Of a stretch of 64,000 nt of DNA, positions 7,771 through 15,136 are shown one piece after another (position 1 is the first letter of the stretch; the number at the start of each line of letters is the position of its first letter). A program made the translations under genes and the position numbers. The stretch is from the NCBI GenBank assembly GCA_963760935.1, contig CAVXFB010000003.1, forward strand, positions 1,054,001 through 1,118,000, read 5' to 3'. The DNA comes from CAVXFB01 sp963760935. GTDB lineage: Bacteria > Planctomycetota > Planctomycetia > Pirellulales > Thermoguttaceae. The notes beneath the pieces were generated by a model. The model worked only from the letters and a program-made list of their open reading frames with translations, searched no databases and had not been told where the DNA came from.

Positions 7771-9573
7771 ATGAAGAAGGTCGGTTTGTTGCTGATGGGC
7801 ATCGCTGTCGTGACGCTGGTCGCCGCGACGAGTCAGGCGGCCCTCGTCAGCTTATTCACGTTCGACAGCACCCCCAATAACGCAGTTGCCGGGGCGCCGA
7901 ACGGAACGCTGGTTGGTTCGCCAACCTACACCACGGGCACCGTCGGCACGAAGGCCATGACCTTCAACGGCGCCAATTACATGGACGTCGGTTCGGCCGC
8001 CCTTCCGCAGCCAAGCCTGTATGGCGACAACTCCGGCGGAATGTGGTCCGGCAGTGCGTCCATCTGGGTCAAGAGTACGGATACAAGCATGCCCACGATC
8101 GCCCGCGGCCGTAACGTGGCGGAAGATACTACGTGGCTCATCGGTGGCGGCTATGACGGCGGTGCTGGCGTGGACCAGAACTACATGCACTTGTTTGTCC
8201 GCACCTCGGAAAACACTGCCCTCGGCGGCTCGGGTGCTGCCCTGGACTGGAACAATGGCGCTTGGCATATGGCTACCTACACGTGGAATGTGACGACCGG
8301 CGACGTCGGCACGGGCACCATGACATTCTATTTCGACGGCGTAGCCCAGTCGATTAACAATCAATTCAGCACGGCCTCATCTGACAACACGTTTGTCGCC
8401 CCTTGGGATAACGCTGTAGTCGGTGCTGGCCTCGACGGCAGCGGTGTGCCGAATGAGCAGTATACCGGCGCGATCGACGACTTGGGGATCTGGAACGAAG
8501 TTCTTACCCCCACGAAGGCCGCGTCCCTCTACAACTTGGCCCAGGATACGCTGGATTACAACGCTGCGAACGCCGCAGCGCTGTTCAATATCTACGACAC
8601 CGGTACGCCGGCTATCGTCGGCGGGCAAAGCTGGATGAAGGTTGGCCCGGGCACCATCGTTGGTACCCCAGGCCAAGTTGTCGGCCACAACTCGCTGGTT
8701 CTCGCAGCCGACGGCTCGGGCGTCATGATCGGTAGCGCTCCTGTTGATGTCGTATGGACCGGAACCGCCGGCACGACCTGGAGCAACACGGCCAACTGGA
8801 GCCCGGCCAGCACGCCCAATGGCGTGAAGAACACGTTTGACGACACGGCCACGGGCCTGACCGCCGACATCGCTTCGGCTGCCACTCCCACCAGCGTGGT
8901 CTTCAATAACACCAGCAAGAACTTCACCATCACTGGCGCCAGCGGCATCGGCGGCACCGCCACTGTGCTGAAGCAAGGCACCGGCACTGTGACCATGAGC
9001 AGCGTCAATACCTACAGCGGTGTCACCACCGTTGAGGCTGGCAAGCTTATCTTGACCGGTGCCGCGAAGGCCATGGTCCCGGTTGTCAATAACGGCGGCG
9101 CGAACATCAAGGGCGGCATGCTCGTCCTCGACTATGCCACCGAAGCCGACCCGGTCGCCACGATCAAGGGTTTGCTGACGACGAGCTACGCCGCCGGCGC
9201 GTGGAACACTGGCAAGTTCCAAAGCTCGACCGCCAGCGCCTCGCGTGGCTTGGGCTGGACCGACAACACGGGAACCAGCAAGATTAACGTCGCCTACACG
9301 GTGTATGGCGACACCAACTTGGACGGCACCACGAACTTCACGGATTTGAGCAAGTTGCTGTCGAAGTACGGTCAGTCCGGCGTATGGGCTGATGGCGATG
9401 CCAATTACGACGGCACGGTGAACTTCACCGACCTGAGTAAGATGCTCTCAACGTACGGCCAATCGGTGGGCACGCTGACCCCGTCCCCCGAACCGTCGAG
9501 CATTGTCCTGCTGGTAACGCTAGCGGGCTTGGTCGGAGCATGGGTCATTCGCCGTCGCAAGCACGTCGCTTGA
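7771..9573 (+). CDS. LamG-domain / beta-strand-repeat / dockerin / PEP-CTERM surface protein
   Basis: A 600-residue exported protein; AAGGAGAACTGGT precedes the ATG. Residues 1-24 are a signal peptide (ending SQAA). Residues 25-260 are a concanavalin-like LamG domain (LVSLFTFDSTPNNAVAG opening; GAIDDLGIWNEVLTPTKAAS closing). A constant cassette follows from about residue 325: VDVVWTGTAGTTWSNTANW, an autotransporter-associated beta-strand repeat (GTVTMSSVNTYSGVTTVEAG), two dockerin calcium loops (DTNLDGTTNFTDL, DANYDGTVNFTDL) and a PEP-CTERM anchor (PEPSSIVLLVTLAGLVGAW with RRRKH). The cassette is almost identical to that of the gene at 10854 and intact where the gene at 2473 is frameshifted. 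LamG suggests carbohydrate or protein binding at the surface. The next PEP-CTERM gene starts 63 bases later, probably in the same transcript. Confidence 0.88.
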   Translation: MKKVGLLLMGIAVVTLVAATSQAALVSLFTFDSTPNNAVAGAPNGTLVGSPTYTTGTVGTKAMTFNGANYMDVGSAALPQPSLYGDNSGGMWSGSASIWVKSTDTSMPTIARGRNVAEDTTWLIGGGYDGGAGVDQNYMHLFVRTSENTALGGSGAALDWNNGAWHMATYTWNVTTGDVGTGTMTFYFDGVAQSINNQFSTASSDNTFVAPWDNAVVGAGLDGSGVPNEQYTGAIDDLGIWNEVLTPTKAASLYNLAQDTLDYNAANAAALFNIYDTGTPAIVGGQSWMKVGPGTIVGTPGQVVGHNSLVLAADGSGVMIGSAPVDVVWTGTAGTTWSNTANWSPASTPNGVKNTFDDTATGLTADIASAATPTSVVFNNTSKNFTITGASGIGGTATVLKQGTGTVTMSSVNTYSGVTTVEAGKLILTGAAKAMVPVVNNGGANIKGGMLVLDYATEADPVATIKGLLTTSYAAGAWNTGKFQSSTASASRGLGWTDNTGTSKINVAYTVYGDTNLDGTTNFTDLSKLLSKYGQSGVWADGDANYDGTVNFTDLSKMLSTYGQSVGTLTPSPEPSSIVLLVTLAGLVGAWVIRRRKHVA

Positions 9574-9636
9574 GAGGCGTACGTAGGAGTGGAGTGGAGT
9601 TTCCCTTTTTCACATTTCTTTGTTAGGAGAGGTAGC

Positions 9637-10254
9637 ATGAAACGAATTCTGATTTTGAGTCTCTGCATCGTGCTGAGCAGCGCGTTGGTCGCCAACGCGG
9701 CAATGCTTGTCTCATCGACGCGTACCTCCTACGACGCCAACTTAGACAAGATCGATTTCCACATCACTGGTCTAACTGGCGCTCAAGCTGGCGATTTCAT
9801 CAACGCCATTAGCGGTACGTGGACCGGGATCGGCGGAACGATCAATCTCAGCACCAGCGCTTTGGGTTGGAAGGGTGCGACGGGGTTGAACAGCTCATTT
9901 AAAGCGCCCGCCGCTCCATTGTCCTTCGTGAACTTCAACTCGAATGCGGGCGACTTGGCCCGCGTGGGATCGGGCAGCGCGTACAGCTCGTTTGGCGGAA
10001 GCTGGTTCACGACCGAGCCGGCAGTGTGGCTCCAGCCAGTCGACCCGGACCTTGGCGATGGCTTTGACCAGACGCTGTTGGCAAGCATGTACATCACCAA
10101 GGGTGCGAACGTGGGGTTTGCTGGGGAGGGTAGCATGGCGGTTGCCGGCCAGGTCTTCCCCGTCGCCTTCGCATCGCCTGAGCCGGGCACGCTGGCCCTG
10201 CTCATCACAGGCGCCCTCGGCCTGTTGGTCTTCGCCTGGAAGAAGCGCAAGTAA
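9637..10254 (+). CDS. PEP-CTERM sorting-domain protein
   Basis: A 205-residue exported protein. The ATG at 9637 has TTAGGAGAGGTAGC before it, which decides against the longer opening at 9589. Residues 1-21 are a signal peptide (ending ALVANA). The central 150 residues are rich in Gly, Ser, Thr and Ala with no domain I recognise. The C-terminus (residues about 180-205) is a clear PEP-CTERM signal: SPEPGTLAL, a hydrophobic helix and WKKRK. Its PEPGTL variant differs from the PEPSSI of the neighbouring cassette proteins and matches the SGNH protein at 21870. It probably shares the LamG transcript, which ends at the terminator at 10290. Confidence 0.8.
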   Translation: MKRILILSLCIVLSSALVANAAMLVSSTRTSYDANLDKIDFHITGLTGAQAGDFINAISGTWTGIGGTINLSTSALGWKGATGLNSSFKAPAAPLSFVNFNSNAGDLARVGSGSAYSSFGGSWFTTEPAVWLQPVDPDLGDGFDQTLLASMYITKGANVGFAGEGSMAVAGQVFPVAFASPEPGTLALLITGALGLLVFAWKKRK

Positions 10255-10289
10255 ATCGCGATAGCTTCGGCTAACGCAATGACAATCGA

Positions 10290-10333
10290 GCGGATGGTGA
10301 CGTGACGCGAGTCGCAGCACCATCCGCTTTTTT
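10290..10333 (+). terminator. Rho-independent terminator
   Basis: GCGGATGGTG (10290-10299) pairs perfectly with CACCATCCGC (10318-10327) and six T follow. It lies 35 bases after the PEP-CTERM stop. The same 10-bp stem recurs at 12747. Confidence 0.85.
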
Positions 10334-10853
10334 CATGCGCCTCGCTCGGGAACTGGCTCGGTTTTCTCCCTTCGCTGGCAAAAACGTGCCTGCCCTCCTA
10401 CCGCCCACTTAAATATGCTGTCCGCGCGGGCACCATGGTCACGCTCGCGTAGCCGTGACGCGGTTTTCACGAAGAAACATCGTCACAACGGCCCCCAACC
10501 TCTACCAGCGCAAAGCGGGCTAGCGGTGGCCTTGCAGCCAAAACCCTTCCTCAGACGGGTAGTTGTGTTACTTTAGGCAGTTGCTTGACCCATTTGTAGA
10601 GAACATCTATTATCAGCTTGTCTAGTCAGCGGGTTACCAGCGAGCGATGTATATCGCTGTTGTTTTCGTGCGCAAAAGTCGTTCGGGTCCGACGGCTGCT
10701 CGTCTTCGTAGGTTATTGAGAGTCGTCTTCTCAACGACGGTGGAAAACCAACAACATCGTTAGGCCGTTGCAGGGGTCTGGCGGCCGCGATGGGTTATGT
10801 ATCAGGGCCCTATCACTATTTCTCGATCTCTATCTCTGTCGGGAGGATGCACA
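10334..10853. other. Intergenic region with promoter and long leader
   Basis: A 520-base gap upstream of the SUMF1-domain gene. A good promoter pair at 10585-10613 leaves a leader of about 240 bases, similar in length to that of the LamG gene but without visible sequence similarity. I see no gene in it. Confidence 0.4.
10585..10613 (+). promoter_or_regulatory. Sigma-70-like promoter for the SUMF1 PEP-CTERM gene
   Basis: TTGACC (10585-10590), a 17-base spacer and TATTAT (10608-10613). It is the best pair in the intergenic region and has optimal spacing. Confidence 0.55.
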
Positions 10854-12695
10854 ATGGGATTTCGCAAGAAAGTAGTCGTAGCTCTGGCGGTAATGGCCGT
10901 GTTGGCCTGCGCCGTTGCTGCGCAAGCGACCGTTACGATCGATCTCGTGCCGGTGGGCAACGCGGGCAACGCGGGACAATGGATCGGCCCCGACTATGGC
11001 GGTGTGGGCGACCCGGATACCAATCGCCTCGACGGCGCGGTGGACTATGACTACCAGATCGGCAAATATGAGATCACGGCCGGACAGTATGCCGAGTTCC
11101 TGAACGCCGTGGCCGCCACCGACACGTACGGCCTCTACAATGCCAACATGACGACTGGCACGTGGGCCGGTGTCACGGTGAACCAGATCACGCGCTCCGG
11201 CAGCTCGGGAAGTTATAGCTACACGGTTGGGCCCGAATTTACGAACCGCGCGATCGGTTTTGTTAGCTGGGGTAGCGCCATTCGGTTTGTCAACTGGTTG
11301 TCCAATGGCCAGCCGACCGGCGCTGAGGATGCCTCGACTACCGAGGACGGTTCGTACTTTGTCAACGGGGCCACGTCGATTAGCGCCCTGAACGCCGTCG
11401 TCCGCGAGCCAGACGCTACGTACGTCCTCCCATCAGAGGACGAATGGTACAAAGCTGCATTCCACAAGAACGACGGAGTGACGGGCAACTACTGGGACTA
11501 TGCGACGGCGAGTGATACCATCCCGACCCGTGAGTTGACCAGCCCCGATCCGGGCAACAACGCCAACTACCGCCCTAGCGGTTCCGGCGGCACCGATTAC
11601 TGCATTGGCGCCGGCCCTCCGTATTACATGACCAATGTTGGCGCCTTTACCAACTCGGAGAGCCCCTACGGCACGTTCGATCAGAACGGCAACGTCGAGG
11701 AATGGACCGAAGGGCTCATCGAGGCCGACGGGTCGCGCGTTTGGATGGGCGGAGGTTATGGCGATCCAGCCAACATGCTGTATGCGTTCACCCGGGTTTC
11801 CAATCAGCCAACGTACACGAAGATGCCCTTAGGCTTCCGCGTCGGGTCGCTAGTGCCGGCTGCCGCTGTCGATGTCGTCTGGACCGGCGCCGGTGGCACG
11901 GCTTGGAGCAGCACAGGCAACTGGACGCCGGGCAACACGCCTAACGGCGTCAAGAACACGTTTAACGACACGGCTACGGGCCTCACAGCCGACATCGCTT
12001 CGCCCGCCACGCCCACCAGCGTGGTCTTCAACAACTCCAGCAAGAACTTCACCATCACCGGCACCAGCGGCATCGGCGGCACGGCCACCGTGCTGAAGCA
12101 AGGCACCGGCACGGTCTCTATGAGCAGCGTCAACACCTACAGCGGTGTCACCACCGTTGAGGCCGGCAAGCTGATCCTCTCGGGCGCCGCGAAGGCCATG
12201 GTTCCCGTTCTCAACAACGGCGGCGCGAACATCAAGGGCGGCATGCTCGTCCTCGACTATGCCACCGAAGCTGACCCGGTTGCCACGGTGAAGGGCATGC
12301 TGACCACCAGCTACGCCGCCGGCGCGTGGAACACTGGCAAGTTCCAGAGCTCGACCGCCAGCTCCTCGCGTGGCCTGGGCTGGACCGACAACACGGGAAC
12401 CAGCAAGATTAACGTCGCCTACACGGTGTATGGCGACACCAACTTGGACGGCACCACGAACTTCACGGATTTGAGCAAGCTGCTGTCGAAGTACGGTCAG
12501 TCCGGCGTATGGGCTGATGGCGATGCCAATTACGACGGCACGGTGAACTTCACCGACCTGAGTAAGATGCTGTCGACGTACGGCCAATCGGTGGGCTCGC
12601 TGACCCCGTCCCCCGAACCGTCGAGCATTGCCCTCTTGCTGACGCTCGCGGGCTTGGTCGGCGCTTGGGTTATTCGCCGTCGGCGTGGACAGTAG
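10854..12695 (+). CDS. SUMF1-domain / beta-strand-repeat / dockerin / PEP-CTERM surface protein
   Basis: A 613-residue exported protein. The ATG at 10854 follows CGGGAGGATGCACA; the in-frame opening at 10797 has no such site. After a signal peptide (ending AAQA), residues about 25-320 form a formylglycine-generating-enzyme-like (SUMF1/EgtB/PvdO) domain: YQIGKYEITAGQYAEFLNAV, LPSEDEWYKAAF, DQNGNVEEWTEG and the final GFRVGS. Many proteins with this fold are non-catalytic binders, and no activity is claimed here. From about residue 338 the constant cassette follows (VDVVWTGAGGTAWSSTGNW, beta-strand repeat, two dockerin loops, PEPSSIALLLTLAGLVGAW anchor). It is nearly identical at DNA level to the gene at 7771. 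A terminator with the same stem as the one at 10290 follows. Confidence 0.88.
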   Translation: MGFRKKVVVALAVMAVLACAVAAQATVTIDLVPVGNAGNAGQWIGPDYGGVGDPDTNRLDGAVDYDYQIGKYEITAGQYAEFLNAVAATDTYGLYNANMTTGTWAGVTVNQITRSGSSGSYSYTVGPEFTNRAIGFVSWGSAIRFVNWLSNGQPTGAEDASTTEDGSYFVNGATSISALNAVVREPDATYVLPSEDEWYKAAFHKNDGVTGNYWDYATASDTIPTRELTSPDPGNNANYRPSGSGGTDYCIGAGPPYYMTNVGAFTNSESPYGTFDQNGNVEEWTEGLIEADGSRVWMGGGYGDPANMLYAFTRVSNQPTYTKMPLGFRVGSLVPAAAVDVVWTGAGGTAWSSTGNWTPGNTPNGVKNTFNDTATGLTADIASPATPTSVVFNNSSKNFTITGTSGIGGTATVLKQGTGTVSMSSVNTYSGVTTVEAGKLILSGAAKAMVPVLNNGGANIKGGMLVLDYATEADPVATVKGMLTTSYAAGAWNTGKFQSSTASSSRGLGWTDNTGTSKINVAYTVYGDTNLDGTTNFTDLSKLLSKYGQSGVWADGDANYDGTVNFTDLSKMLSTYGQSVGSLTPSPEPSSIALLLTLAGLVGAWVIRRRRGQ

Positions 12696-12746
12696 TCACC
12701 TGGTTATGATGTAAGTATTGCGTTTTTTGAGCAACGCAACAATCAA

Positions 12747-12795
12747 GCGGATGGTGAGGCGATGCAAGTCGCCGCACCATCCGCTCTTCTTTCTT
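12747..12795 (+). terminator. Rho-independent terminator, twin of the one at 10290
   Basis: GCGGATGGTG (12747-12756) pairs perfectly with CACCATCCGC (12775-12784), followed by the T-rich TCTTCTTTCTT. The 10-bp stem is identical to that at 10290-10327 and the loops are similar. It lies 51 bases after the SUMF1 gene. Confidence 0.7.
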
Positions 12796-12848
12796 GCGAT
12801 CCCCTCACCACGACCGGGCAGATATTCCTCTCCGTTACCCACGACGCG

Positions 12849-14849
12849 CTAGCGTCTCGGAGCGCGTTTGGCAGACGGCGTTGCATCGCGCAGGCCGATG
12901 GTCGTTATTTGAGTAATGCCAATCGTATTGGAGCCGGCCGTCGGTCTTTGTAGGAACTTCGGGAGTTCGACCGTGCCGATCCATTGGTAGCTGGGATGCT
13001 CGCTCTTCTTGAGGTGCTCTTCCATTGTTTCGTCCCGCTGGAGGCGTGTGAACCCTGGCACGCTGGTGACCGACACCTCCCAGGCAGTTTGCCCTTTGTA
13101 CACGAACTTAATGCCAGTGCGAAACTCCTGGACGGTGTAGACGCGAGAATAGCCAGGGCCCATGCCGTGATAGGCAACTTCCCGGCGTCTGCCGGCTTCG
13201 GCCGTGACCGCTAATTCTATCGTGCCGTTTGGGCCGACCTGGAAGCCGTTGGCCACAAGTTTCTCGGTAAGCGATGCGCCGGCCTTGTCGCGCTCGCCGG
13301 GATCCGGAATGCCGCTGAGATTGAGTTTCACCGTGACGCCCGGCTTGAGGACAAAGAAGTCGGGCGCGTCGAGCGCCGTTTGGATTCTTTCCAGGGCGCT
13401 GGGCTGTGGCAGCACGGCCGGAATAATCGCGCCCGCGTTGGCGTCCACCACTTCAAACAGGCAGACGCCACCAAACGACGCCACCATTTCGTGCCCCTTG
13501 TACGTCCAGACTTTCACTTGGGATTCGATGTCGAACAGGGTATTCTTGCCCACGAGCAAATGCTCCTCGCTCGGGCAGATCATGGTTTCATCGATATGGA
13601 CGTTGTCGCCAGCCATGGGGATATCGCGGTACAGTGCGCCGGTGGCCACGTCCCACACGTAAGCCCGATCGAACGACCCGCACACTAACCGCGTTCCCCT
13701 GGGAGTGAAGGCGAAGATCGGCCAAAGAAAATTTGCCTTCGGCTTTGGCTGCATCGCCACAACTTCGCCCGCCACGACGTCGAGCACGTCGATTTCATTC
13801 TCGCCGGCAAACGCGACGTACTTGCCGCCGGGACTGATGGCGGGGAAACAGCCGCCATCGACCTTCAGCCACCAAAGCGGCTGGGCCGTAACCGAATTCC
13901 ACAACGTCAGCTTGCCTCCAGCGCTCATCGTGAGCACTTTCTCCGCATCGACATACCGGGCCCACTTGATTTTCTGCTCACCCCGGTCGTCAATGTCGTG
14001 CGGGTTCCATTCGAGCAGGCGGCTGAGCCCCGAAGGGCCGATTTCCCAGGTTTCGAGCGTGTCGGGGCTGCCATGGCCGGACGCTTCGCGGCGAATCAGC
14101 ATTTTGCTGCCGGAATCGTTCAACGCCAGGGGAATGAGCTTGCCATAAGACAACCCGGCATGGACGATCTTTCCTTTGTCCAGGTCGCCCACGACGATAC
14201 GGCTATTGTCACGCCTCCCTTCTCTACCAATCGCCTCCATCGAATACGCGGCCACGACCAACGAGCTGTGCGGATTAGCGACCAAAGCCGTCGCGCGTTC
14301 GAAGAAGTCTCGCTTCGCCGGCAACGGAATTGCCTGGGGCTTTGCCGGAGTGGGCGATGCCGGCGCGTCGATCGACAAATTCCACTTGCTGTCGGATGAT
14401 GCCGCCAGCAGTTGCCGCGCATCGGACCATCGCGGCTTGACCAGCGTCGCCTCGCCAGCCACCGCATCGGCCTGCGCCGGCTGGTCTTCGTCGCCGGCAG
14501 GCAACCTGTCGCGTCTGGTCTTGGCTGGCCCCTTCGACGGCGCCACTGGTTTGAACGGATTTTCGTCCGCCACCTGAAGCTCGGCAACAACCTTTCTGTC
14601 GGCTTCACTCAGTCTTGCCAAGGGCACGGAAAGCGCGGTCCCATCCTCACGCTCCAATCTCACATTGCCGCCGGACACTTCGACGAATTTTGCGGTAACC
14701 TTGAACCTGCCCGTGGCGTCGCTCCACGTTCGTAGCTCCTGGCCGGCCGCACCCGAGAGCGCTGGAGCGCATAACGCCATGGCCAACAGAGCTACCGCCA
14801 TGCGGTGAATCGGGCCGTCACAAATGGACAAAATGCCAGTTCTCGTCAT
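12849..14849 (-). CDS. SHD1-domain protein with WD40/beta-propeller-like region, exported
   Basis: A 666-residue protein; the ATG at 14849 is chosen because a signal peptide (residues about 15-37, ending LSGAAGQ) follows. Residues about 38-95 are an SLA1-homology-1 (SHD1) domain: RTWSDATGRFKVTAKFVEV, then VRLEREDGTALSVPLARLSE. Planctomycetes attach this domain to many exported proteins. The central part (about 180-470) has propeller-like strands, for example GKLTLWNSVTAQPLWWLKV, GKYVAFAGENEIDVLDVVAG and RLVCGSFDRAYVWDVATG. The C-terminal 170 residues are unassigned. It is convergent with the SUMF1 gene and divergent from the HtrA-like gene. The function is unknown. Confidence 0.75.
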   Translation of the reverse strand: MTRTGILSICDGPIHRMAVALLAMALCAPALSGAAGQELRTWSDATGRFKVTAKFVEVSGGNVRLEREDGTALSVPLARLSEADRKVVAELQVADENPFKPVAPSKGPAKTRRDRLPAGDEDQPAQADAVAGEATLVKPRWSDARQLLAASSDSKWNLSIDAPASPTPAKPQAIPLPAKRDFFERATALVANPHSSLVVAAYSMEAIGREGRRDNSRIVVGDLDKGKIVHAGLSYGKLIPLALNDSGSKMLIRREASGHGSPDTLETWEIGPSGLSRLLEWNPHDIDDRGEQKIKWARYVDAEKVLTMSAGGKLTLWNSVTAQPLWWLKVDGGCFPAISPGGKYVAFAGENEIDVLDVVAGEVVAMQPKPKANFLWPIFAFTPRGTRLVCGSFDRAYVWDVATGALYRDIPMAGDNVHIDETMICPSEEHLLVGKNTLFDIESQVKVWTYKGHEMVASFGGVCLFEVVDANAGAIIPAVLPQPSALERIQTALDAPDFFVLKPGVTVKLNLSGIPDPGERDKAGASLTEKLVANGFQVGPNGTIELAVTAEAGRRREVAYHGMGPGYSRVYTVQEFRTGIKFVYKGQTAWEVSVTSVPGFTRLQRDETMEEHLKKSEHPSYQWIGTVELPKFLQRPTAGSNTIGITQITTIGLRDATPSAKRAPRR

Positions 14850-15136
14850 GGAAGCCACTCCAAGGATTGATGAACAGAAAATTGGTGGAAGAGCAAGACT
14901 TCTCGTGGGGGTGTCGTCAACGAATCGCATACGTTATTTTACTTTACGTCGCATCGCTCGCAATATCCGGCGGGGCGACGGTCCGCAGCGATTGTGCCGG
15001 CCCCTGGAAGCTGGCAGCGTGGTATTTTCATCGCCGGTGAGGCAGGTTAGAGTAGAGAGAACTAGGCGACGTTATCCCCCTGACTCGGATGGCGTTTGGT
15101 GGGGCTCGCGCGGTGTTCGCAGAGGAGACTATATCC

